A DNA stretch of 29,066 bases from Ghiorsea sp. GTDB taxonomy: Bacteria > Pseudomonadota > Zetaproteobacteria > Mariprofundales > Mariprofundaceae. The notes under the pieces are model-generated. The model saw nothing but the letters and a program-made list of their open reading frames with translations, did no database searches and was not told the origin of the DNA. The stretch lies in assembly GCA_021772875.1 (NCBI GenBank), contig JAJFLD010000196.1, forward strand, positions 1 to 29,066. Direction: 5' to 3'. A program made the translations under genes and the position numbers. Of the stretch, positions 8,294 through 16,717 are shown in pieces. The first letter of the stretch is position 1. Each line of letters opens with the position of its first letter.

Positions 8294-9294
8294 TTCGCGG
8301 TGTCCAAAGTAGAGGGTTCATGGTGCATGGTTTTGCTGATGAGCGTCGTTGCCATGCGGTTTAAACACGTGGCATTTCGTGATTGTGGGTAATGATGGTA
8401 ATAGGCTTGTTTTTGTTTGAGTGATTGGATCACATGAGCATCGTGATACAGATAACCCATAAGATTGATGTTTAAGTCAAAATATTTGCGAAAAATGACT
8501 TCCATAGCATTGCCTAATTTGATGTCTGAGGGTTCAAGTACTTGATTGACGATGAGGTTTAGATTTAGTTTTTTTAAGTTGTCGCGTATCAGGAGTCCAT
8601 GTTCAGGATGTGAAACATCCATTTCAGCACAAAAGTAGGCAAATGATTGGGCTTTGCCAGTGGTGTTTTTTTGTTGAGTCAGGACATGATTCATGATGCG
8701 CTGTGTTTTTTCAGGTAGGCTTTTAAGGGTACGAGCAAGAAGGCATTTGATGAAGCGATAACTGTTTTCTACAGAAGTGGGCTCTGGAACAATGGTAAGT
8801 AGAGCTTGATCGGCAAAAAGAAAGAAGTCTAAGGTGTTGAAGCTGGTGCCCGAACCCAAATCAAGGATGACATAATCTGCATCAAGATGAGATAAATGGC
8901 GCATAATTTTTAATTTTTGAAAGTGTTTTAAGTTGGCCATTTGTAGGTGATCTGATGCGCCGCTGATTAAACCAAGCTTGGGATTGTCATGGTATTCAAC
9001 CATGTCGTTGATGATTGGGCTATGGTGTAACAAGATATCTGAGAGCGTAGTTTTGGGATCGGTGATACCCAAACAGGTATGGGTATTGGCTCCGCCCAAG
9101 TCCAAATCAACCAATACTGTTTTCTTGCCTTGTTCAGCCAAGGCCATGCTTAAGTTGGCAGCAACAAAACTTTTCCCGACACCACCTTTGCCGCTTGCGA
9201 CAGCCCAAATTTGAGGTTTTTTGGGAGCAGTTGTTTGGGGTGATGCTTGTTTGCTACCAGATGGGCTATTGAGCATAACAAGCGTTTCCTCCAC
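8290..9294 (-). CDS. MinD/ParA-superfamily P-loop ATPase (FlhG-like)
   Basis: The 334-residue protein has a deviant Walker A GKGGVGKS (35-42), the switch region VLVDLDLGGAN (60-70) and Walker B DYVILDLGSG (140-149), as in the COG0455 (MinD/FlhG) ATPases. These dimerise on ATP and act in positioning or regulation. The N-terminal DQAxxLR motif of true FlhG is absent, and no flagellar or Min gene is nearby, so a specific role cannot be given. Two starts are possible: GTG 9294, preceded by AAGGTGA, or ATG seven codons in, preceded by GGAGG at 11 bases. I keep the GTG. It is the first gene of a two-gene operon with the J-like/HTH protein. Confidence 0.85.
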   Translation of the reverse strand: MEETLVMLNSPSGSKQASPQTTAPKKPQIWAVASGKGGVGKSFVAANLSMALAEQGKKTVLVDLDLGGANTHTCLGITDPKTTLSDILLHHSPIINDMVEYHDNPKLGLISGASDHLQMANLKHFQKLKIMRHLSHLDADYVILDLGSGTSFNTLDFFLFADQALLTIVPEPTSVENSYRFIKCLLARTLKSLPEKTQRIMNHVLTQQKNTTGKAQSFAYFCAEMDVSHPEHGLLIRDNLKKLNLNLIVNQVLEPSDIKLGNAMEVIFRKYFDLNINLMGYLYHDAHVIQSLKQKQAYYHHYPQSRNATCLNRMATTLISKTMHHEPSTLDTAK

Positions 9295-9397
9295 GTTTTT
9301 TTCACCTTGAAATGGTGACTATTGTTACTACATCATAAGTCTGCATGCATCATGGCGTTAGATTGGTTACACGTCAATGTTTGCGCATCAATCATGA

Positions 9398-9413
9398 CAA
9401 GGCTCAAGCCTTG
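9398..9413 (-). terminator. Short hairpin after the symporter gene
   Basis: CAAGGC (9398-9403) and GCCTTG (9408-9413) form a 6 bp stem with a TCAA loop just past the stop codon of the minus-strand symporter gene. Position suggests a terminator, but no T-run follows on the minus strand, so support is weak. Confidence 0.35.
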
Positions 9414-9415
9414 AT

Positions 9416-10945
9416 TTAACTGACTTCCTTGTCCAATTCACCACTTTTAAGTTTGGCCAAATAGGCTTGTAGCGCTAGGGCAACTTTGCCGTGTAAAATA
9501 TACAAACCAATAAAGTTGGGCAACGCCATGCCGAGAATTAACAAATCGCTAAATTCAAGGATATTGGCAGCACTACTGATGGTTGCTAAAACAATAAATG
9601 TTAAAAACATCAGCTTGTAACTTAGAGAGAAACGCTCGCCTAAGACATAGGTCCAGCAACGTTCGCCATAATAAGACCATGAAATCATGGTGCTGAAAGC
9701 AAATAAAACGACGGATAAGGTGAGTACACTGGAAAACCAAGGTACCACAGAACCAAAAGCAGCGGAGGTGAGGGCGGCACCTTGGGTATTGGCCACCAAA
9801 CTTGCATGTTCAGGTGCATGGTAAACGCCAGTAATCACAATCACCAAGGCTGTCATGGTACAAATCACTATGGTATCAATGAAAGGTTCATACAAGGCAA
9901 CCATGCCTTGGCGGATAGGGTATTTTACACTTGCAGCTGAATGGGCAATAGCTGCCGAACCAATGCCAGCCTCACTGGAAAAAGCAGCACGTTTAAAACC
10001 TTGAACAATCACACCAATAAGCGCACCTAATCCAGCATCAAGTGAAAATGCGCCATGCCAAATGATACGCACGGCTTCAGGAATAGCTGCTGAGTTGGCT
10101 ATAATAATCCATATGCATGTAGCGACATAAATGATCACCATGGTTGGCACAATGGCTTCTGCGGCATGGGCAATGCGTTTGATGCCACCAATGATTACCA
10201 TGCCAACAAGGCCTGCCATGATAAGCCCAAATACCCATGGAAAGTCTTTAAAAAATGAAATTTCACCCTGAATTGCACCAAGGGCTTGGGATACTTGAAA
10301 AGCATTGCCTGCACCCAAAGAGCCAAACACACACAATACAGCAAACAGGATGGCCATACTTTTACCAAGCCGAGGCAGCCCTTTTTCGGCCAAACCTTTG
10401 GACAAGTATTCCATTGCGCCACCCATCAAGCGGCCATCAGGGCGCGTCTCACGGTACATTTGTCCAAGGGTAACTTCAGTGAATTTAGATGTCATGCCAA
10501 AGAAACCAGCAAAAATCATCCATACAATAGCACCTGGTCCACCAATGATGATGGCAATCGCAACGCCTGCAATATTGCCTAATCCAACGGTTGCCGAGAG
10601 TGCAGTGGTTAAAGCTTGGAAAGGTGTGACTTCACCTTTGTCATCGGCTGTATGGTATTTGCCTCGAATAATAGCAAAGGCATGCCCCATCATACGAATA
10701 TTAATAAAACCAAATCGAAAGGTGAGAAATATTGCGCCAATGGACAACCAAGCCACGATAAAAGGCATCTCAGCTTCACCGGGTAAAACATCATAAAAAA
10801 GAAATGTGGCGAGGTAGCCATTCAGCTGGGTAAATAATGCATCCATGTTATGGGGTTCACTGGCAGCATAAGCACTATTGCTGTTGTATAGAATTGCCCA
10901 GCATGTGATTATAAAATGCAGCCAATATTTGTTAAAAAAAGACAT
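9416..10945 (-). CDS. Sodium:alanine/glycine symporter, AGCS family
   Basis: AGCS carriers import alanine or glycine with sodium across the inner membrane. The 509-residue product carries the family signature TALSATVGLGNIAGVAIAI plus GGPGAIVWM, and the later conserved stretch FSSEAGIGSAAIAHSAA. About ten or more hydrophobic segments are spread along it. I start it at ATG 10945, because GAGGGGT lies at good spacing before that codon. An ATG seven codons upstream lacks such a site. The first 27 residues look like a signal peptide ending in AYA. The gene is divergent from lptG. Substrate among small neutral amino acids cannot be told. Confidence 0.93.
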   Translation of the reverse strand: MSFFNKYWLHFIITCWAILYNSNSAYAASEPHNMDALFTQLNGYLATFLFYDVLPGEAEMPFIVAWLSIGAIFLTFRFGFINIRMMGHAFAIIRGKYHTADDKGEVTPFQALTTALSATVGLGNIAGVAIAIIIGGPGAIVWMIFAGFFGMTSKFTEVTLGQMYRETRPDGRLMGGAMEYLSKGLAEKGLPRLGKSMAILFAVLCVFGSLGAGNAFQVSQALGAIQGEISFFKDFPWVFGLIMAGLVGMVIIGGIKRIAHAAEAIVPTMVIIYVATCIWIIIANSAAIPEAVRIIWHGAFSLDAGLGALIGVIVQGFKRAAFSSEAGIGSAAIAHSAASVKYPIRQGMVALYEPFIDTIVICTMTALVIVITGVYHAPEHASLVANTQGAALTSAAFGSVVPWFSSVLTLSVVLFAFSTMISWSYYGERCWTYVLGERFSLSYKLMFLTFIVLATISSAANILEFSDLLILGMALPNFIGLYILHGKVALALQAYLAKLKSGELDKEVS

Positions 10946-11065
10946 GAAGCCACCCCTCAATGACATGAAAATGTGTTGCTAAAAAGTGAGGCCAGTCTGC
11001 ATGGCAGGTGATTTGTCGCAAGTTTCACCATTGCGTGGTGGCGATAAGCTACCTACGATGCGTGC

Positions 11066-12124
11066 ATGACGGTTTTGTTTCGCTGGTTGTTTTTTTCATC
11101 TTTGATGCGTATTGCAGCCATTACTATTGCTGTGGTATCTATATTTATGATTGCTGAATCTTTTGATAAAGCACGATTTGTTGGTGATGGTTTGAGCTTG
11201 GGCTTGCTTGCTGAATATTTGATTTTGAAGATTCCTTTTATGATTTCAGAGTTTATGCCTGTGGTGGTTTTGATTGCTGTTGCTATTTATATGACTGAAA
11301 TATCCCATCACCATGAACTTGCTGCCATGCGCGCAGCTGGTATTGCGATGGCTGTTTTGTTGCAGCCGCTCTTGGCAGCAGGTGCTGTTGCAGGTTTATT
11401 TACTTTTGCAATTGGGGAATGGGTTGAACCTGTAACCAACGAACGTTTGGCATATATGGAAAGGGTGAATATTGAAGGAAAGCAGCCTTTGCAACAAGGG
11501 GTGCAATGGTTACGCGAAGCTGAAACACTGATGCGTTTAACACCCTTAACAGATAACTATTTTTCATTATTGGTATTAAAAACAGATCAAGAAGGTGCTT
11601 GGCTTGAACGTGTGGATGCAGACAAAGCAACTTATAAATATGGCCAATGGTTATTAGGTAAAACATACGTAAGTCACCCTGATGCGGATAAAGGTATTAT
11701 CACCCAAACCCATGAGACCTTCAGCATCCGATCAAACCTTAGCCCAGAAACAGTAGCTGCCCCCAACCCTAGAGATATGAAATGGTTTGAATTGTATCGC
11801 TTTGAGAAAACATTGGCTGAGGCAGGGCTGGCATCGGATGATTATGCCTTTCAATTACAACGCAAGCTAGCCGCCCCTTTGGGCTGTTTGCTGATGGTGA
11901 TTTTGGCTTACAGTCTTTGTAGCAATATGGGTAGCCGCATTGCTGCCAATTCTAAAGGTTTATTGGTGGCCGTGATTCTCGGGTTGAGCTTTTATGTTTT
12001 CAGCGCCACGGTTGTGATTTTGGTGAATGGTGGGCAGCTACCTGTTTTTTTTGCAGCGTGGTGGCCAAACATCATGTTTGCAGGTTTGGCAGGTTATTTG
12101 TTGCTAGCCAAAGAAGGTTATTAA
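11066..12124 (+). CDS. lptG: LPS export ABC transporter permease LptG
   Basis: LptG and LptF are the membrane subunits of the LptB2FG ATPase, which extracts LPS from the inner membrane and passes it to the LptC/LptA bridge. The 352-residue protein has hydrophobic segments near 12-30, 48-76 and 95-118, a periplasmic beta-rich domain (about 125-265), and three more segments at the end. It contains the coupling-helix type motif HHELAAMRAAGI (82-93). GEWV (117-120) is shared with E. coli LptG, which favours LptG over LptF. The lptF partner is not in the window. No clear ribosome-binding site precedes ATG 11066. It ends 6 bp from the convergent FecR-domain gene. Confidence 0.83.
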   Translation: MTVLFRWLFFSSLMRIAAITIAVVSIFMIAESFDKARFVGDGLSLGLLAEYLILKIPFMISEFMPVVVLIAVAIYMTEISHHHELAAMRAAGIAMAVLLQPLLAAGAVAGLFTFAIGEWVEPVTNERLAYMERVNIEGKQPLQQGVQWLREAETLMRLTPLTDNYFSLLVLKTDQEGAWLERVDADKATYKYGQWLLGKTYVSHPDADKGIITQTHETFSIRSNLSPETVAAPNPRDMKWFELYRFEKTLAEAGLASDDYAFQLQRKLAAPLGCLLMVILAYSLCSNMGSRIAANSKGLLVAVILGLSFYVFSATVVILVNGGQLPVFFAAWWPNIMFAGLAGYLLLAKEGY

Positions 12125-12130
12125 ACGCAG

Positions 12131-12775
12131 TTAAAAACCTGCAATTTCAGTTTCCTCAGCAAGTGGGGTGATGGTTTTTGCGCTCAGTGCTTCAGGCTCG
12201 GAAATGGTTGAAGTGTTAATAGAAACCGCAGATCCAGCCTCATTATAGACGATAGCCTCACCAAAACGTGGTGCTAGTGATACTTCACCCTCAAGCAGCA
12301 AGAAGAATGTTTTATCTTTATCAACACGTCCCCAAAAGTCTGTGCCACGAACACCCAACACGGCTGTGCGTGTCGTTAGTGTTGTTCTGCGGGCACTAAG
12401 CCCATTGCTGATAAAACCTGCGGTATAACGAAAAGCCCCTTGGAAAATGCGCAGTGTGGATGAAAATATGCCTGCATCAGTGCTCCACTCGCGCACCAAA
12501 AACCGCGAATGGTTACCAAGTTTTACGCGGCTATTATCTGGAAAATCAATGTATGCTCGGCCACGTCTACCAGTGCGAATTTCATCGCCTTGACGCAATA
12601 CCATACCCGTTCTTACAGGTTCGAATTTATTGCCACGCAATACCTTGACTTGCCCTAAAACACGGGAAACTGTGGGGGTGTTGACGACACCATTGATTTC
12701 ATCAGCAATTGCATGGGATGCTGAAAAGCAGAGCAGAGTTAGTGTTATGGTAAGGGTGATAAGTGATTGCATCAT
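12131..12775 (-). CDS. FecR-domain periplasmic protein
   Basis: The 214-residue product has a signal peptide with probable cleavage after AIA (22-24). A FecR-like domain follows: GQVKVLRG, the block LRQGDEIRTGRRGRAYIDF, GNHSRFLV, and a second conserved part RTAVLGVRGTDFWGRV. Many such free-standing FecR-domain proteins are unrelated to iron-citrate signalling, and no sigma factor or TonB receptor is nearby. A structural or sensory envelope role is possible. GGAGG lies one base before the first of two adjacent ATGs, so the second ATG (12772) may be the true start. The gene is convergent with lptG and divergent from the oxidoreductase gene. Confidence 0.82.
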   Translation of the reverse strand: MMQSLITLTITLTLLCFSASHAIADEINGVVNTPTVSRVLGQVKVLRGNKFEPVRTGMVLRQGDEIRTGRRGRAYIDFPDNSRVKLGNHSRFLVREWSTDAGIFSSTLRIFQGAFRYTAGFISNGLSARRTTLTTRTAVLGVRGTDFWGRVDKDKTFFLLLEGEVSLAPRFGEAIVYNEAGSAVSINTSTISEPEALSAKTITPLAEETEIAGF

Positions 12776-12950
12776 GCCTCCGAAGTGTATCTTCTTAAGA
12801 TATTACATATGAACTAGCAAAAGATGTTGCAAGTTTTGCGTGTATGATGGCTATTGTCTAGTCAACGATTGCTTAGAAGCGTGAAGCTTCTTACGATACG
12901 ACACCAAATGGTCATGGCAGATGTGCTTGAGCCATTGCGGGAGACAAGAT

Positions 12951-13991
12951 ATGAAAGCTATAGTTTTTACAACAACAGGCGATGCAGATGTGTTGCTTTA
13001 TCAAGATGTGTTAACACCTGAAACCTGCGGCCCAGATGAAGTGCTGATTAAAGTTATGGCTGCTGGTGTAAATCCTGTAGATACAAAATTGCGCCAAAAT
13101 GGAATGTTTTTTGAAGCTGATGTACCTCAGCCTGCTATTTTGGGTTGTGATGGTTCAGGTATTGTAGAGAAGGTTGGTGAAGATGTTAAACATTTGCAAA
13201 CAGGGGATGCTGTTTATTATTGTTATGGTGGTTTGGGTCAACAATCATCTATATCCAAACAACCTGTAGGCAATTATGCTGAATATGCAATGGTGAAAGC
13301 TGCATATGTGGCGCAAAAACCCTATGGCTTGGATTTTGATTCGGCAGCAGCAGCACCGCTGGTTTTGATTACAGCTTGGGAAGCGTTGTTTGATAGAGCA
13401 AGGCTTCAATCTGGGCAGAAAGTGTTTGTACATGCAGGTGCAGGTGGTGTTGGTCATGTGGCTATTCAATTGGCAAAACTTGCAGGTGCTGAAGTAGCAA
13501 CAAGTGTGAGTAGTGATGAAAAGGCCGATTTTGTGCGGGCGTTGGGGGTAGATTTGGTCATCAACTACAAAAAAGAAGACGTGGTGCAAGCACTATTGAC
13601 TTGGACAGATGAAAGAGGGGTTGATGTTGCCTTGGATACTGTAGGTGGTGAGGCATTAAAACAACTTGTGCCAGCGATGCGTTTGTATGGTGATTTGGTC
13701 ACATTGCTGCAAGTGCCTGAAGGTTTGGATTGGAAAACATTACGTGTGAAAAATGTGCGGTTGAGTCAGGCTTTGATGCTTACACCCATGCTGATGCAAT
13801 CGGATGAATTGGGTGAGCATCATGCGGCCATATTAGAACAATGTGCGCAGTTTTTTGATGAGAAAAAGCTTTCTATTTATGTTGATGAGACTTACCCCTT
13901 GGTAGATGCCAAGCTGGCTCATGAGAAAATTGAGCAAGGTCATCAAAGTGGGAAAGTTGTGTTGCAAATGTTTACTGATGAAAATCAATAA
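12951..13991 (+). CDS. Zinc-independent quinone oxidoreductase-like MDR protein
   Basis: The 346-residue product belongs to the medium-chain dehydrogenase/reductase superfamily, quinone oxidoreductase (QOR) branch, which reduces quinones or enones with NADPH. The N-terminal GroES-like domain has AAGVNPVDTKLRQ (38-49), where zinc alcohol dehydrogenases carry a catalytic cysteine, so no catalytic zinc is expected. The Rossmann fold has HAGAGGVGHVAIQLAKLAGA (161-180). ATG 12951 is preceded by GGGAG at seven bases; an upstream in-frame ATG at 12921 would add ten unlike residues. It begins a run of four co-directional genes. The true substrate cannot be told. Confidence 0.9.
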   Translation: MKAIVFTTTGDADVLLYQDVLTPETCGPDEVLIKVMAAGVNPVDTKLRQNGMFFEADVPQPAILGCDGSGIVEKVGEDVKHLQTGDAVYYCYGGLGQQSSISKQPVGNYAEYAMVKAAYVAQKPYGLDFDSAAAAPLVLITAWEALFDRARLQSGQKVFVHAGAGGVGHVAIQLAKLAGAEVATSVSSDEKADFVRALGVDLVINYKKEDVVQALLTWTDERGVDVALDTVGGEALKQLVPAMRLYGDLVTLLQVPEGLDWKTLRVKNVRLSQALMLTPMLMQSDELGEHHAAILEQCAQFFDEKKLSIYVDETYPLVDAKLAHEKIEQGHQSGKVVLQMFTDENQ

Positions 13992-14005
13992 CACAGGTTT
14001 ATTCT

Positions 14006-14722
14006 ATGCATTGTAGACTCTATATTAAAGCAACGCTCACAGCACACGCAACTGTTGCAATGGATAGTGAACAAACACGTTATTTACGCCAAGTGATGCG
14101 GTTGCAAATTGGCCATGCCATCACTGTGTTTAATGGGCTGGGTGGTGAATATATCGCGGAAATTATCCAGCTTGAAAAAGATGGTGGGCAGTGTGTGTTG
14201 TCGGAAAAAATAGATGCGAATCGTGAATTGGCATGCCGTGTACATATTATCCAAGCGGCGAATCGCAGTGAAAAAATTGAAACAGTTTTACAAAAAGCAA
14301 CGGAGATGGGGGCTGCAAGCTTCCAAATTGTGAATAGTGAGCGTGCAACATTAACTCTGCCAAGCAATAAACGTGATAAACGCTTGGAGCGCTGGCAAAA
14401 GATTGTGATTGAAGCCGTCGAACAATCTGAGCGAACGATGGTGCCTAATGTGCAGTGGTTGGATAAATTGCTCAATCTTGAAAAACGAGGTGCATGTTTC
14501 ATATTACATCCGCGTGATGCTATGTTATGGCAAGATGTGCGTGATGATGTGGTCGGTGCCAAAGATATTACTTTAGCGGTTGGGCCAGAGGGTGGTTGGA
14601 CAAATCAGGAATTGGCGCTTTTACACGACCAAGGCTTTCAAAGTTTAAAGTTTGGTGACAGAATTATGCGAACCGAAACAGCAGCACCAGCATTACTTGC
14701 AGCGATTCAAGCTGTGTTATAA
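14006..14722 (+). CDS. rsmE: 16S rRNA m3U1498 methyltransferase
   Basis: RsmE methylates N3 of U1498 in the decoding region of the 30S subunit using S-adenosylmethionine. The 238-residue protein has an N-terminal PUA-like domain (about 1-70) with HYLRQVMR-like RYLRQVMRLQIGH, then a SPOUT-fold catalytic domain. Its hallmarks are QKATEMGA (96-103), AVGPEGGWTNQE (191-202) and the knot motif GDRIMRTETAAPALL (217-231). The start lies 14 bp after the oxidoreductase stop, with AGG at eight bases, so the two are probably co-transcribed. Confidence 0.96.
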   Translation: MHCRLYIKATLTAHATVAMDSEQTRYLRQVMRLQIGHAITVFNGLGGEYIAEIIQLEKDGGQCVLSEKIDANRELACRVHIIQAANRSEKIETVLQKATEMGAASFQIVNSERATLTLPSNKRDKRLERWQKIVIEAVEQSERTMVPNVQWLDKLLNLEKRGACFILHPRDAMLWQDVRDDVVGAKDITLAVGPEGGWTNQELALLHDQGFQSLKFGDRIMRTETAAPALLAAIQAVL

Positions 14723-14752
14723 GGTTTTTGAAAACAATAGAGGAGCAATAAT

Positions 14753-15367
14753 ATGAAACATGAATGGGCGCAAAAAATGATACGTGTGAGTTTGGCAGGA
14801 TGTTTGTTGTTTGGTTTGGCAGCATGTAAAACAACAACAGTTGCACGTGTAGATACTGATAGCGTACAAGATTTGAGCGGCAACTGGAACGACACAGATT
14901 CGCGCCTTGTTTCATCGCGTATGGTAACGGATGTCTTGGATAAGAAGTGGTTAACAACTTACCAAGTACAACACGGTAAAAATCCTGTGGTGATTGTTGG
15001 CGCTGTGCGCAATTTAAGCCATGAACATATCAACACACGCACATTTATTGCAGATTTAGAACGCGAATTGATTAATTCTGGCGAAGTAGAATTTGTTGCA
15101 TCCAGCAAAGAACGCGGTGAAATCCGTAATGAACGCGCAGATCAATCTGAAAATGCCAGCACAGGCACACAAAACATTGCAGGTGAAGAGCTGGGTGCTG
15201 ATTTTATGCTTCAAGGTCAAATTAACACGATATTTGATGAAGCTAAAGACACAAAAGTGAAATATTACCAGATTGATTTAACACTTATTGATTTAAAAGA
15301 TAACCGTAAAGTTTGGGTGGGTCAGAAGAAAATTAAAAAAATCTTGGAAACAGGCATGTTCCGCTAA
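14753..15367 (+). CDS. LpoB-like outer-membrane lipoprotein
   Basis: The 204-residue product begins with a lipoprotein signal peptide ending in the lipobox LAAC (22-25), with Lys at +2, so outer-membrane retention is likely. The mature part matches the LpoB family (PF13036 type): VVIVGAVRNLSHEHINT, an ELINSGEVEFV segment, a variable polar insert, GADFMLQGQI and KVWVGQKKI near the end. In E. coli LpoB crosses the periplasm to activate the peptidoglycan synthase PBP1b. Whether this homologue does the same is unknown. GAGGAG lies eight bases before ATG 14753. It sits 30 bp after rsmE and 24 bp before a second lipoprotein. Confidence 0.85.
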   Translation: MKHEWAQKMIRVSLAGCLLFGLAACKTTTVARVDTDSVQDLSGNWNDTDSRLVSSRMVTDVLDKKWLTTYQVQHGKNPVVIVGAVRNLSHEHINTRTFIADLERELINSGEVEFVASSKERGEIRNERADQSENASTGTQNIAGEELGADFMLQGQINTIFDEAKDTKVKYYQIDLTLIDLKDNRKVWVGQKKIKKILETGMFR

Positions 15368-15391
15368 GTTAGACTCTTTATTAACGTTTTT

Positions 15392-16675
15392 ATGAGCAAG
15401 CTTCTATGCGTAGGCCTGCTTTTGGTTTTGCTTTCAGGTTGTGCAAGTTATAGCAGTAGCTTTCAAAAAATAGAGCTATTGCTTGAGCAACAGAAACCAA
15501 AAGAGGCTTTGCTTGAGTTAGAGCAGCATCCCCGATCAAATAAGGATAAACTTCTTTATTTGCTGGATAAGGCAATGTTGCAACGCATGAGTGGTTTGTA
15601 TCTTGAGAGTAATGCTTCATTTGAAGAGGCCAAAGCACTGATTGATAAGTTGCAAGGCACTAGTCTTGTTGAACAAGCTGGCGCGCTGACCATTAATGAT
15701 AGCACAATGAGTTATGAAGGCGACGACTTCGAGCAAGTATCGATTCACATTTATGAAGCGCTCAATTATATCGCACTTGGCCAATTGGATGAAGCGCGTG
15801 TTGAAGCCTTACAGGTGGATGTAAGGCTTAAAAAGTTAGCTGAAGGTGAATCAGGTTATGTTGAAGATGCCTTTTCGCGCTATTTGGCAGGCCTTATTTA
15901 TGAGGCTGAAGGTGAATATGATGATGCGATGATAGCCTATCGCAAAGCTTATAAGGCTTATAAAAATAATAAACTCAACATGGGTGTGCCCATTTTTTTG
16001 CAGCAAGACTTGTTGCGATTGAGCAAAAAACTTGGATTAGCTGACGAGCATGAAACCTTTCAAAAGGCTTTTGCTTTGGATGAAAGTGCTTCACTTTCAC
16101 AAAAAGGAAAGGGTGAAGTGGTGTTGTTATTATTTGATAGCTTAGCGCCTATCAAACGCTCGGTGAGTTTGTTGGTGTATACCGACACAGGCATACCAAA
16201 GCGGATTTCAATGCCTGAATACCAATCACGACCTTCTTATATCTCACGTGCGCGTTTAACTGTTGGCACACACTCTATGGATGCTGAATTGGTGGATGAT
16301 TTTGATGCTATTGCCCGTGCTTCGTTGGAAAGCCATAAACCAGCCATGATTGCGAGGCTTTTAGCACGTGCTATTTTGAAGGCCAATATTAGCAAAAATG
16401 CTCAGAAACAAGGTGGTGAATTGGCTGGGTTTTTGGTGGATGCTGTGGCTATGGCAACAGAAACTGCAGATACCCGAAGCTGGTTAACCTTGCCTAAAAG
16501 TATTTATTTGTCTCGCCTTATGTTGGAGCCAGGTGTTTATCCTGCGTCGTTAACATTGTTTGGTAAACAAGGTGAAGTGATGATGGTGATGGATTTGGGT
16601 CAGGTGGAAATCAATAAAGGCAAAAAACTTTTTATGGAGAAATCCTTTATCGCACCATACCGCAAAAGCAATTGA
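15392..16675 (+). CDS. TPR-type lipoprotein of the COG3014 kind
   Basis: The 427-residue product has a short signal peptide with lipobox LSGC (14-17). The N-terminal half is helical and repeat-like (for example LLEQQKPKEALLELEQH, and YIALGQLDEARVEALQVDV), consistent with tetratricopeptide-like repeats. About 165-190 also shows a repeat, GLIYEAEGEYDDAMIAYRKA. The C-terminal half is a beta-rich domain of unknown function. I recall this architecture as COG3014, often next to an LpoB-like gene, as here. A joint role in envelope or peptidoglycan assembly is inference. No strong ribosome-binding site precedes ATG 15392. The gene is convergent with the DinG-family gene. Confidence 0.78.
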   Translation: MSKLLCVGLLLVLLSGCASYSSSFQKIELLLEQQKPKEALLELEQHPRSNKDKLLYLLDKAMLQRMSGLYLESNASFEEAKALIDKLQGTSLVEQAGALTINDSTMSYEGDDFEQVSIHIYEALNYIALGQLDEARVEALQVDVRLKKLAEGESGYVEDAFSRYLAGLIYEAEGEYDDAMIAYRKAYKAYKNNKLNMGVPIFLQQDLLRLSKKLGLADEHETFQKAFALDESASLSQKGKGEVVLLLFDSLAPIKRSVSLLVYTDTGIPKRISMPEYQSRPSYISRARLTVGTHSMDAELVDDFDAIARASLESHKPAMIARLLARAILKANISKNAQKQGGELAGFLVDAVAMATETADTRSWLTLPKSIYLSRLMLEPGVYPASLTLFGKQGEVMMVMDLGQVEINKGKKLFMEKSFIAPYRKSN

Positions 16676-16679
16676 TTGT

Positions 16680-16694
16680 TTGGGTTTGTCCCAA
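16680..16694. terminator. Weak hairpin between convergent genes
   Basis: TTGGG (16680-16684) and CCCAA (16690-16694) form a 5 bp stem in the 42 bp between the convergent lipoprotein and DinG-family genes. The stem is short and the following plus-strand sequence is T-rich but interrupted, so this is only a possible shared terminator. Confidence 0.28.
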
Positions 16695-16717
16695 TGCTAA
16701 AGTGCTTTCTTTCTTCG

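Noticed and set aside
10305..10796. Long plus-strand ORF of 163 codons inside the symporter gene
   Set aside because: It lies fully antisense to a clearly conserved AGCS gene and its product resembles no family.
12875..12891. Inverted repeat AGAAGC/GCTTCT upstream of the oxidoreductase gene
   Set aside because: Six base pairs with a 5-base loop is expected by chance and no regulator gene adjoins it.
14080..14562. Minus-strand ORF of 160 codons inside rsmE
   Set aside because: It is antisense to a confident rsmE and has no motif or ribosome-binding site.
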